A stretch of 64,000 nt of DNA, taken from assembly GCA_030490835.1 (NCBI GenBank), contig CM059971.1, forward strand, positions 6,678,007 to 6,742,006. The letters run 5' to 3'. Below the pieces are notes generated by a model that searched no databases, had not been told where the DNA came from, and saw only the letters and a list, made by a program, of their open reading frames with translations. A program made the translations under genes and the position numbers. This document shows, one piece after another, positions 34,460 through 44,692 of this stretch. This DNA comes from Annona cherimola (lineage: Eukaryota > Streptophyta > Magnoliopsida > Magnoliales > Annonaceae). Positions within the stretch are counted from its first letter, which is position 1. Every line of letters begins with the position of its first letter.

Positions 34460-35390
34460 GCTCTTCATAATATTCTTTTTTCACCGAATATCTTTTTTCA
34501 CATTCTCTTTTAAATACAATAGACATTATTATTGATTGTGGTTTTTAAGTTCTTTCAACAAACTCGTAAGTTAAAATTATAATGCATACCAAGCTTTTCG
34601 CCAAATTATTATTCTTAAATTCATACAAATAATATGAATGCAATGTTACATACGTATTGTCTTACAAAATAATATGTATAGAGAGACTTGTTCTGGTGTG
34701 TGCAACTACACTAGAACAACGATATAGTTGTCCAAAAATGGACCCTACACATATTAGAATGCAACGAACTTTATATAATCATTTATTCATATATAAATTT
34801 TATAGCAAATGATTTACATATTGAAAACACTACTTTAAAGTTGTTATTTATATCAAACTATTTTATTATGTTGAATTTGTACCATTTTCAGATGAGGTTC
34901 ATACGTATATCCAATTGGGATGAAAATTGATAAGGTAATAGAATATGTTATTTTAAATATAATGCTGAAGTAATTTAAATTTTATCATCATGTGAGACCC
35001 ATTTTAGAGTCACTGCAGTACACTTGAATATATCTCATATACATATATAAAAAGAAAGAGTGAGAGAATAATATTCAGGTGCAACTTCAACGTACCAAAA
35101 TTATGGTGCAATTATCTCAAAATGGGCCTCGTATAATCATAAAATTATAATTTACTTTATTCATTGTATTTCGAATTATATATTTTATTATCATATCAAT
35201 GTCCATCCCTATTGGATATGTGTATGTAACTATCTAAAAATAGTACAAATTCAATATAATAAAATAGTTTGATATAAATAATAACTTTAAAATTACTTTT
35301 CAACGTATAAACTATTTGTTATAAAATTTATATATGTATAAAATATCAATATATTTAAGTACATGTATGACCTATATATATATATATATA
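34460..35390. other. Non-coding AT-rich interval
   Basis: No gene is recognised. Part of it is weakly self-inverted: TAATCATTTATTCATATATA near 34778 and CATTTTCAGATGAGG near 34888 have inverse counterparts near 35100-35330. A (TA)n run ends the interval at about 35372-35390. Confidence 0.4.
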
Positions 35391-35530
35391 GTGAAAGAGT
35401 TACAATTATACATTGAGAGAGAGTTACAATTAAATGCGCCCGTGCACATTGGAATTGGGGTGTGAAAGAGTTACAATTATACATTGAGAGAGAGTTACAA
35501 TTAAATGCGCCCGTGCACATTGGAATTTGG
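35391..35530. repeat. 71-bp tandem duplication
   Basis: Two almost identical units start at 35391 and 35462 (GTGAAAGAGTTACAATTATA in both, ending TGCACATTGGAATT). Only a base or two differ, so this is recent. Non-coding. Confidence 0.95.
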
Positions 35531-36321
35531 GTGCACCCCAATCAAGATGCCGCCTAGCTGTTAGGATGAACATCCCCGTTATTAGCTCAAAGGTTGGGAA
35601 CTTTTACAGTAAGTCCCCCATATTTTTGCATTTTCACCCCTTCAGCGCCAAAAAAAAGTCTCGGAAAGAGAAGAGAGAGATTGGATGGGATTGGAGCTTC
35701 CCGAGAAAAAGATCTCATCCTTGCACTTTGCTCCAACTTCTTCGGTTTTTTTTTTAGATCAGCACACATTCCACCTTGTTTGTTTTATTTTTGTTACCAT
35801 CCGGGGTTTTTGTAGAGATTCTACTGATCCATCACCCATTCCATCTTCTTAGGCACTTTTTCAGATGAGCAAGGTAACGCTCCGAAAAGAGAGATTGACA
35901 GAAGCGGAAATTAGCTTCGAATGATGAAATGTCTGTCAAAGAATTAATGCGCAGGAAGAAACATCAGAATAATTCTCCTGTTTGATTTCGTGTAAATGAA
36001 AGACAAGGATGAATGGGTTCAATCCTGGTCAAAATAAGAAAAAAAGCTCCAACAGTGACGAATTCAAATGAGGTTCTTTGCACGGCCAGTAGATGGGAGC
36101 GTATCTAATCTCCATCGTCCATATGCTTAATTGCATGTGCGGCCCGCTAGAAATCGACGGCTAGAAATCGGATCGCGATTTCTTGCGCCCGGCGCCCCTC
36201 TGCTGTTGGATCCCGATTCTTCAGCGTCTGCCGTTGGATGCGTCTGACGGACACGACAGGGGCGCTGCCAGGAATATTTACAGCCAGGCCCCTCTATCAG
36301 CGCCGGTCAGCAGCGGCAGTC
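35531..36321. other. GC-richer, exon-like stretch without a recognised gene
   Basis: Composition rises well above the neighbours. About 35590-35880 looks like a 5' untranslated leader: a pyrimidine-rich run, then TTCAGATGAGCAAGGTAACG, where ATG AGC AAG meets a GTAACG splice-donor-like string. About 36120-36320 is strongly CG-rich, with small inverted pairs (GGCGCCCCTC / GAGGGGCG-like). This could be a promoter and first exon of a gene lost to the insertions downstream, or captured sequence. No protein family is visible. Confidence 0.3.
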
Positions 36322-37514
36322 AGCCAAAAAAGGAGGTGGCATCCAGCGTCATCAAACGGCAGAGTTTAGCGTTTTCCTTCCTAAAATTGCTGTTATTTTA
36401 TACTGTTATCAAAAATTGTATTAACCAAAGCTTATATTTTGATCAGAATGGTAAGTAAATAAGTATTAATTTTTTTAAAAATTGTAATATATAGTGTATA
36501 AATTTTTTTAATACATTTAGTTTTTATAACATGAATAAATTAGTTAATTATGTGATGTGTTTGTTTAGAGAATAATGGAAAACTCAACGCATCTCCTAAT
36601 TTTCTTATTTTAAGTTTTTAAATTTATTTTATTTATTTTATTAAACTCATTTTATTTTATATTTTTAAAAATATAAGTTTTCAATCAAAGCAATTTTTGA
36701 TAACAGCATAAAATAAAATGCGTTTAATAAAATTAATAAAATGAATTTAAAAGCTTAAAATAAAAAAATAAGGGCTGTACTGAGTTCTGTTTTAATCCTT
36801 CGTTTTCCATTATTTTCTAAACAAACACATCACATAATTAACTAATTTATTCATGTTATAAAAACTAAACGTATCAAAAAAATTTATACACTATATATTA
36901 TATTTTTTAAAAAATTAATAGTTATTTGCTTACCATTTTTTCAAAATATAAGTTTTTGATCAAAGCAATTTTTGATAATAGTATAAAATAAAATGTGTTT
37001 AATAAAATTAATAAAATAAATTTAAAAGCTTAAAATAAAAAAATTAGTGGACGCGCTGAGTTCTGTTTTAATTCTTCATTTTTCATTATTCTCTAAACAA
37101 ATAAATCATGTACTTAACTAATTTATTCATGTTATAAAAACTAAATATATCAAAAAAAATTATACACTACATATTATATTTTTAAAGAATTAATAATTAT
37201 TTACTTATCATTCTTTTCAAAATATAAATTTTTGATTAAAGCAATATTCTTCATTTTCCATTATTCTCTAAACAAATAAATCATGTAATTAACTAATTTA
37301 TTCATATTATAAAAACTAAATATATCAAAAAAATTTATACACTACATATTATATTTTTAAAAAAATTAATAATTATTTACTTATCATTCTTTTCAAAATA
37401 TAAGTTTTTGATTAAAGTAATTTTTGATAACAGTATAAATAACAGCAATTTTTGGAAGAAAAACGCTAAACTCTGCCGTTTGATAACGTTGGATGCCACC
37501 TCTTTTTTTTGGCT
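36322..37514. mobile_element. Foldback-type element with long inverted arms and internal tandem repeats
   Basis: The left arm (from AGCCAAAAAAGGAGGTGGCA, 36322) and right arm (ending CTTTTTTTTGGCT, 37514) are inverted copies over at least 95 bp, including GGCAGAGTTTAGCG / CGCTAAACTCTGCC. Behind them, about 36415-36660 is the inverse of a unit that then occurs in direct orientation about four times (units starting near 36672, 36944, 37218 and 37396; period about 275 bp, later units with deletions). Nothing coding. Flanking TSD not resolved. Confidence 0.8.
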
Positions 37515-37867
37515 TCTGTAATCGAAGTTAATGATCATTTAAGAGTGATTTTCAAATGATTAAAAAATATTTATTTATTATAGAAGTTCATAAGATCTTA
37601 ATTCAATATCTAAACTATCTAAAATATTCAATTTCAAAACATTTTGAAAGTTTAATGAAAAGACAAGTGATTTTCTACACTTAGACCTGTTTCTCTACAT
37701 TTTTACAAAATGTGGCTACGCATAATTCTTATTGATACGATATTTATATTTTCATAATATAAATAGTATTAAAGACAATGGTAGGCTTGAATTTAATGAT
37801 GATCATCAAAATGAGCCCTAAACTAACTTATTCTTCAAATTCACTTTTGGAGTTTGGACGTGCTATG
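37515..37867. other. Non-coding spacer
   Basis: AT-rich DNA between the foldback element and the next inverted-repeat element. No gene or repeat boundary is seen. Confidence 0.5.
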
Positions 37868-38001
37868 TCGATAACACGGGCATGCCTCTCGCCCTTTGGA
37901 TATTGCGGACTCGTTTTGGCTGTTGGATGAGAGGCGTACTTTGAGGAAGCTAGGAGCACAATTAATGCGATAGAATTTTTATTGATAGGCCCAAGTCAGG
38001 C
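37868..38001 (+). repeat. Left terminal inverted repeat of the LRR-carrying element
   Basis: Pairs inversely with 44563-44692 with scattered substitutions and a 5-bp length difference near its outer end. The outer limit is uncertain because a weaker match may continue outward (TTTGGACG versus TTTCCGACG). Confidence 0.75.
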
Positions 38002-38038
38002 GGGACGATGGAGAGCTCAGTCCTCCCGCATCTCATCT

Positions 38039-38575
38039 TGTTGGGGTAATTACTTGGAAATAAAGAGAAAATTTAAGGAAAGTGGAAATTGTGCGAACAA
38101 AAAAATAAGTTACTCCTCTAGGCGTGTTACAGTCGTCACTTTCCTTAAGGCAATATTTGCACCCTCACAGCTGTTTTGGGTTTTAGCAGTTTGCCCCCAG
38201 GATACAAAGAGTGAACCTAATCTAGAATGGAAACAGCTTCCCTTCTAGATTCCAAACACTTGATCAAGGAAACAACAAGTTTTGAATGGAATAAAATTGA
38301 GAAAATGAAATACCAAGAATGAATGAAAGCTGTTAAAAAAAATTGCTTCTGTGGACTCTGTGGCTGTCTGAAATTGTTGTGCACATATCCTATTTATAAT
38401 AGTAAAAAATTGAAACGTATGGATGTTTGAATTGAGAAACGTATGAAACTGCCGAGGCCCAATTCAGAAACGTTTTAACGTTTCATATCAAACGTTTTAG
38501 AAACGTTTTATTATTTCATATCAAACGGAAAAAGAAATAAAAGCAAGAAAGACGATATTTTGAAAATTCCCAACA
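38039..38575 (-). repeat. 3' LTR of the copia element
   Basis: 537 bp, TGTTGGGG at the plus-strand left end and CCCAACA at the right. Four transitions separate it from the other LTR. U3 words AACGTTTT and GTTTCATATCAAACG repeat within it. Confidence 0.97.
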
Positions 38576-38586
38576 TTCCCCCGCCA
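38576..38586 (-). promoter_or_regulatory. Polypurine tract of the copia element
   Basis: Reading the minus strand, AATGGCGGGGGAA directly precedes the 3' LTR. This is the expected place and composition for plus-strand DNA priming. Confidence 0.8.
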
Positions 38587-39101
38587 TTTTCAAAATTCAA
38601 TTCAATTCCATTCAAAACCAAGGAAATCTCATACATAATTAAAGGTGTCGGTTAGACTTGAACCTTCATTTAGTGAAAATATCTCAAGATCTAGCGAGGT
38701 GTTCAGTATCCAGGGCTTTGAACTGTCGACCCCATTTGATAGATCGGAAATACCCCACATACAAGATTTCGAATTTTATCAAGAGTTTATAAAGGTGACA
38801 CTTTTATGGCCATGTGTCTATATCCCAGTTTCATGAGCACCTCAGAGTGAACCCACACACTCTGGAAACAGAAGCGGCCTCACTTCCAACACTCATATAG
38901 GTGGATATATTTAGAGTACCCTGTAATTAAATACTCCAACACAAAAGTTTTAGATCCATTAAGAGTATAATACACTCATCCTCATAAATACATTACAGGG
39001 ATTAAATAAGTAAATATAACCAGTGCTTGCAAGTTTGCGAAATAACATACTTTGCTCATTGAACTCTACACCTGGGTTACAAGCTTAGAGTTGAGTTTCA
39101 G

Positions 39102-42100
39102 TCATTGCAACTCATAACATGTGGATTTAAGTCCCATCCCTCTTGCTGTTTTCCAGACCATGTTTCGAGTAAGGCCTTTTGTAAGCGGGTCTGCCAAATT
39201 TTCACTTGATCTTACAAAATCAATGTTTACCACTCCATCTAGGAGCAATTGCCTTACATAGTTGTGTCTCAATGCAATATGTCTTGATTTACCGTTATAA
39301 GTCTTATTATATGCCCTTGATAGAGTTGCTTCGCTGTCACAATGCAAATAAATAGGAGGCACTGGCTTAGGCCAAATGGGAATTTCAATTAATAAATTTC
39401 TAAGCCATTCTGCCTCTTTTCCTGCTGCGGCCAAGGCAAGGAATTCGGATTCCATAGTAGAATGTGTAATGCAGGTTTGCTTTTTGGAAGCCCATGAAAT
39501 AGCAGCTCCTCCAATGGTAAAAATCCAACCACTAGTAGACATGGATTCCTTGGTGTCTGAAATCCAACTTGCATCACTGTATCCTTCCAATACAGTGGGT
39601 TCGCCACTAAAATGCAATCCATAAGCAATGGTCTTTTTTAAATATTTAAATACCCTATAAATTGCATTCCAATGTGTATATCCTGGATTACTAGTGAACC
39701 TGCTTAGTACACCAACAGCATAAGCAATATCTGGTCGAGTGCAATACATGGCATACATCAAACTTCCAATTACTTTAGCATACTCAAGCTGGGCTACAGA
39801 TCGTTCATCATTTTTACACAACTTAATGCTGGGATCAAAAGGAGTTGAGGCTACGCCAGCGTCAAAATGGTTAAATCGCTTGAGTACCTTTTCAATATAA
39901 TGCGATTGAGAAAGAGAAAATACATTATCATGTCTAATAATCTTGATGCCAAGAATAACATCTGCATTCCCCATATCTTTCATATCAAAATTAACTGACA
40001 AGAAACTTTTAGTTTCTTCAATAATATCAATGTCAGTCCCAAAAATGAGCATATCATCTACATATAAACATATAATAAATCCTCTGTTTGTAGTAAATTT
40101 ACTATAAACACATTTGTCTGATTGGTTTAATTTATAGCCATTTGATAATACAACTTGATCAAATTTTTCATGATATTGCTTAGGTGCTCGTTTTAAACCA
40201 TATAATGATTTTATCAATTTGCAAACTTTCTTTTCTTGTCCAGGTATTATAAATCCTTCAGGTTGTTCCATATAAATTTCTTCGTCTAAATCTCCATTTA
40301 GAAATGCAGTTTTTACATCCATTTGATGAATTTCAAGATTATAGATAGAAGCTAGGGTCATTAATAATCTAATAGTTGAAATTCTAGCTACCGGAGCATA
40401 GGTATCAAAGAAATCTATACCTTCTTTTTGCCTAAACCCCTTAGCTACTAACCTAGCTTTAAATTTATCAATTGATCCATCAACTTTTAATTTCTTTTTA
40501 AAAATCCATTTACAACCTATAGGTTTAGAGCCTAGTGGTAAATCAACTAATGTTCAAGTTCCATTTCCCATTATTGAATCCATTTCATCCTGGATCGCTT
40601 CTTTCCAGTATGATACATCTGAAGATTTCATTGCCTCGTCATAAGTAGTTGGATCCCCTTCGGTATGAAAAACAACCATGTGTTCCTCATTTATATTATC
40701 TCTGGATCATTCTACTAGATATAGTTGAAAATCAGGCCCAAAGCGATTATAACTATTTTTCTTTGCTCTCTTACTTCTTCTCATATTTTCACTATCATTT
40801 TCTATAGGTTTGTTAGCAAATATAGAATCATTACTTATAGATTTAACCAATGGTTGAGAAGAAGAAGCTTCATTATTATTACCGAGTTTAGGAATAGTTT
40901 TATAAGTATTTTCAAAAAAATCAGCATCTCTGGATTCAATAATGGTATTTTGTTGAATTGGACTGTTAGGTTCTACCACTACAAATCTGTAGGCTTTACT
41001 ATTTATTGCATACCCTAAAAATATGCATTCTATTCCTTGTTGTCCTAATTTTGGTCTTTTAGGATCAGGTAATCTTACTAAGGCTCTACAACCCCAAACT
41101 CTTAAATATTTAAGATTAGGTACCTTATTTTTCCATAATTCATAAGGAGTAACTTTAGTTTTCTTATGTGGAATTCTGTTAAGAATGTGACAAGCTGTTA
41201 ATAAAGCTTCACCCCACCAACCTATACTTAGATCTGCATTTATTAACATTGAATATATCATTTCAACTAATGTTCTATTTTTCCTTTCTGCCATTCCATT
41301 CTATTGAGGTGTATATGGGGTTGTTACTTGGTGAATTATACCAACATTTTCACAAAAATTATTAAAGTTATTTGATAAATATTCACCACCTCTATCTGAT
41401 TTTAGAGTTTTAATGGTTTTACCAAGTTGATTTTCAACTTCAGCTTTATAAGACTTGAATTTTTCTAAAGCATCATCTTTAGTTCTTAGCAAATAAACAT
41501 AAGTATATTTACTAAAATCATTTATAAATGTTATAAAATATCTTTTACCACCTCTTGTTAGGTTATTTTCCATATCACATATATCAGAATGAATTAAACC
41601 CAATAATTCTGAATTTTTTTCTACTTTTTGAAATGGCTTTTTAGTAATTTTAGTTTGAAGACACACTTTACATTTATTAGTTGATTCATTTGGTGATCTG
41701 GGAATTAATCCTAATTTCATCATAGTGTCCATACTTCTAAAATTAACATGTCCTAGTCTATCATGCCATAAAGAAAATGAATCAACAATGTAAGCAGAAG
41801 AAGATGATCCATTATTCACATTGAGGCGAAACATGCCGTCTACAACATAACCCTTCCCAACAAAAATACCTCCTTTTGTAATAATAATTTGATCTGACTC
41901 AAATACTAATTTAAAACCATATTTGCTAAGAAGGCTAACCGAGACCAAGTTTTTGCGAATTTCTGGTACGTGAAGCACATTTGTAAGAGTGAGTGATTTT
42001 CCAGAAGTCAGTTTCAAGATAACAGTCCCTGACCCTACCACTTTGGCGGTAGATGAGTTACCCATGAATAAATTATTTTCATTATTACCAGATTCTTAGG

Positions 42101-43058
42101 TTTTAAACTGATTTTTATCTTTGCATACATGCCTAGTAGCCCCAGAATCAAGCCACCAGGTCTGATCATCACTCACAGCACAAATTTCAGAAATCATAGC
42201 AACAAAATTTTCTTCAGTCAAATGTGCCTCAGGACCCTTTTGTGTATTATTCTTCTTTTTGAGAAGCCTACACTCCCTTTTCAAATGTCCCATCTTTTTG
42301 CAATAATAACAAGGTCCCTTTTTCTTTTTAGCAATAGTTTTATTAGTATTTAAGTTAAATTTTCTAAAGGGTTGATTATTGCTAATTGTCAACCGATTTT
42401 GAGATTCAACCATATGAGCTTTAGATTGAATTTTCTCGTCTTTCTTTTCACTTTGTCTAGATTTTTCCTCAGTACGCAGGTTAAGAGCAAGTTCATCTAA
42501 ACTCATAAGACCTTTCATTTGTTTCAAATTCTTACGGTGGTTATTCCAACTAGGTTGCAATTTTGCAATAATAGTACTTACAAGAATAGACTCATCTATC
42601 TTACTGCCCTCAGACTCAAGTTGATTGACGATATGCTGGATCTCATGAACTTGATCAAGGATTGGCTTATCGTCAGTCATAGTGTATTCAAGGAAATCAC
42701 TTACAAGAAATTTCTTGATACTGGCATCATCCGTATTGTACTTGTGCTGAAGTGAGTCCCAAATTTCTTTGGCCATGTCCACCTTCTGGTATGCGTTGAA
42801 GAGAGAGTCTGATAGAGATTCAACGATGTGGCCTTTGCAGATGTAGTTGTCCATCTCCCACTTTATTCTTTTGCGTTGTTGCTGCAGTGTCTCATCCGTA
42901 GTTTCTTCAGGCTTTGAGTTGGTAAGAACGTAGACAACTCCAAGGTGGGTTAGGTAGAGGTGAAGTCGTTGTTGCCACCTTTTGAAGTTGGTGCCAACAC
43001 AGACATCCAATCTTGGGATATCAGGCTTAGCAATGGGAATAGTAGATTGGGGGGCCAT
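39102..43058 (-). pseudogene. Copia GAG-POL polyprotein, one frame with four stop codons
   Basis: A single frame of 1318 codons runs from the ATG at 43058, 40 bp inside the 5' LTR. GAG of UBN2 type (IKKFLVSDFLEYTM region) is followed by the zinc knuckle CYYCKKMGHLKREC and the protease WWLDSGATRHVC. Integrase has LWHDRLGH...CKVC, HSDICDM and LKSDRGGEYL, with the Glu in NGMAERKN. RT has [20 protein letters not shown] and YVDDMLIFG. RNase H has [15 protein letters not shown] and a [16 protein letters not shown] end. Stops: TAA 42096-42098 after the protease motif, TAG 41301-41303 (after TPYTPQ, before NGMAERKN), TGA 40707-40709, and TGA 40554-40556 (in NGT*TLVDLP, where relatives have Trp). No frameshift is present. 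The clade could be Tork-like but is not resolved. Confidence 0.93.
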
Positions 43059-43097
43059 TTAGGAAAATGAAAAATACTAAAACTATTGCCTTAAGTA
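43059..43097 (-). promoter_or_regulatory. Copia leader lacking a standard tRNA primer site
   Basis: Only 39 bp separate the 5' LTR from the GAG ATG. Reading the minus strand it begins TACTTAAGGCAATAG. There is no TGGTATCAGAGC, the usual initiator-Met tRNA primer site of plant copia, and no TGG at the start. CTTAAGGCAATA (43084-43095) is a perfect inverse of TATTGCCTTAAG within the adjacent LTR (43203-43214). Confidence 0.85.
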
Positions 43098-43634
43098 TGT
43101 TAGGGTAATTACTTGGAAATAAAGAGAAAATTTAAGGAAAGTGGAAATTGTGCAAACAAAAAAATAGGTTACTCCTCTAGGCGTGTTACAGTCGTCACTT
43201 TCCTTAAGGCAATATTTGCACCCTCACAGCTGTTTTGGGTTTTAGCAGTTTGCCCCCAGGATACAAAGAGTGAACCTAATCTAGAATGGAAACAGCTTCC
43301 CTTCTAGATTCCAAACACTTGATCAAGGAAACAACAAGTTTTGAATGGAATAAAATTGAGAAAATGAAATACCAAGAATGAATGAAAGCTGTTAAAAAAA
43401 ATTGCTTCTGTGGACTCTGTGGCTGTCTGAAATTGTTGTGCACATATCCTATTTATAATAGTAAAAAATCGAAACGTATGGATGTTTGAATTGAGAAACG
43501 TATGAAACTGCCGAGGCCCAATTCAGAAACGTTTTAACGTTTCATATCAAACGTTTTAGAAACGTTTTATTATTTCATATCAAACGGAAAAAGAAATAAA
43601 AGCAAGAAAGACGATATTTTGAAAATTCCCAACA
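43098..43634 (-). repeat. 5' LTR of the copia element
   Basis: 537 bp. In element orientation it has TATAAATAG (plus-strand 43449-43457) as the likely promoter TATA box, placing transcription start near 43420. U3 holds repeated AACGTTT words. The U5-side half holds a 12-bp inverted pair, TTAAGGAAAGTG (43132-43143) and CACTTTCCTTAA (43196-43207). Confidence 0.95.
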
Positions 43635-43756
43635 CATCTCGCCCGTATAACAAAATTTAAAGGTTTTTATCCATATTCAAATGGACGAGGCTTCCTTGCT
43701 CCTACTAGAATTCTATACAAAAACATGCCAGTCTCTTCCAAACATACGTATTCAGA

Positions 43757-44036
43757 CCAATCTCTTTTTCCGTGGGCATTTTCAACCTACCTAGAATACA
43801 ATACATTTCCATTTTTGGGAACCCGCTCTTGATTGGTTATTTGCCAGATTTCACTTCAAATAGTAGCATCTAGAGTTTGGAAATGGAGACAGGATTCTAC
43901 GACAAGCTGCCTCATTCCTTGGGAAATCTTAAATTTCTGTCGGCATTGGACGTGGAACTGCAACCTAACAGGACTCATACCCCAATCCTCTGTGAATCTC
44001 ACATTCTCTAACCTGAACCATAATTCATTCTTTTAA
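43757..44036 (+). pseudogene. LRR receptor-like protein fragment captured in TIR element
   Basis: From 43757 the frame reads SVGIFNLPRIQYISIFGNP, then YLPDFTSNSSI, a TAG stop, and KLPHSLGNLKFLSALDV. After a one-base shift near 43955 it continues NCNLTGLIPQSSVNLTFSN to a TAA at 44034. The LPHSLGNLKFLSALD / CNLTGLIPQS pattern is the extracellular LRR of plant receptor-like proteins (Cf/RLP type) or LRR kinases. The piece covers about three repeats. It has no signal peptide, transmembrane segment or kinase. It was probably captured from a genuine LRR gene elsewhere and is unlikely to be functional. Confidence 0.75.
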
Positions 44037-44141
44037 CACAAACCAACTGAATCCATCTGATGATCTGTAGTAGTTCTGTACAAGAGATTTAATGGCATTA
44101 TTGTCAGCAGAGAAATTGGGGCAATGACAAACAGTGGGCGG

Positions 44142-44548
44142 GAGAGGGCTGGCGATTTAGGGGAGATCGGCGTTGTGAGATGGACAACAGAGAAATGGGG
44201 AGAGGGAGAGGTAGAGGGAGAGGGAGAGGGCAGGAGGGAAGACGGGCGGGAATCGGGAGAGAGAGTGGGAGGGGCATTGCAAGGGAGACGAAATGGGGAC
44301 AATGACAAGGAGAGGGACAGCAAGAGGGAGATGGCGGGACGGAGAGGAAGGGATGGGCAGGAGGGGGGGCGGGAGAGGGAGAGTGAGAGGGCTGGGCGGG
44401 CGAGAGAAGAGGCGCAGGAATGCGGCTGGCATGGCGGGACACTAAGAGGGAGAGAGCGGGATGGGCAGGGCAATGAGAGGGAGAAGCCAGGAGGGAAGAC
44501 GGGCGGGAGAGGGAGAGGGAGAGGGAGAGGGCTGGCGATTTAGGGGAG
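44142..44548. repeat. Purine-rich (GGGAGA) array bounded by a 24-bp direct repeat
   Basis: About 400 bp with nearly all purines on the plus strand, built from GAGGGAGAGG, GGAGGGAAGACGGGCGGG and similar words. A 24-bp direct repeat containing GGCTGGCGATTTAGGGGAG starts at 44142 and 44525. Long frames on both strands here (Arg/Glu/Gly or Ser/Pro/Leu) are low-complexity and not genes. Confidence 0.9.
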
Positions 44549-44562
44549 CGTTGAGAGAGAGC

Positions 44563-44692
44563 AGGCCTAACTTGGGCCTGTCAGTAAAAATTCTATGGCA
44601 TTAATTGCGCTCCCAATTGCTGCAAATACGCTTCTCATCTAACGGCCAAAAATGAGTCCACAAAATTCAATGGGCGAGAGGCATGTTATCGA
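44563..44692 (-). repeat. Right terminal inverted repeat of the LRR-carrying element
   Basis: Inverse partner of 37868-38001. Inner end GGCCTAACTTGGGCCT, outer end near GTTATCGA. Confidence 0.75.

Larger units (their letters stand above)
38039..43634 (-). mobile_element. Ty1/copia retrotransposon, full length, 5596 bp
   Basis: Two LTRs of 537 bp (38039-38575 and 43098-43634), both TG..CA, flanked by the TSD CATCT (38034-38038 and 43635-43639). The LTRs differ at only four positions by my alignment, all transitions (38043/43102, 38095/43154, 38108/43167, 38411/43470), so insertion was recent. The order GAG, protease, integrase, RT, RNase H on the minus strand is diagnostic of copia. It carries four in-frame stops and cannot make its own full polyprotein. 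It sits inside an older inverted-repeat element. Confidence 0.97.
37868..44692. mobile_element. Terminal-inverted-repeat element carrying an LRR gene fragment (Pack-MULE-like), split by copia
   Basis: Inverted repeats of about 130 bp bound this interval: left 37868-38001 and right 44563-44692. Shared strings include TCGATAACA, CATGCCTCTCGCCC, AATTAATG, ATAGAATTTTTA and AGGCCCAAGT (left orientation). Removing the copia insertion and one copy of its TSD leaves an element of about 1.22 kb. It holds part of an LRR receptor-like gene (43757-44036) and a purine array (44142-44548). Gene capture between long TIRs fits Mutator-like Pack-MULEs, but I found no clear 9-bp TSD, so the superfamily is inferred. 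No transposase is present. Confidence 0.7.

Noticed and set aside
44146..44162. GGCTGGCGATTTAG shared with the LINE 5' box CTGGCGATTTAGTCGCGC
   Set aside because: Only 12 bases match and the flanks differ; chance or a trivial relation is as likely as a LINE 5' fragment. A search for longer matches would decide.
44033..44543. Open frames of 91-146 residues on both strands
   Set aside because: Pure low-complexity translation of the GGGAGA array (Arg/Glu/Gly one way, Ser/Pro/Leu the other).
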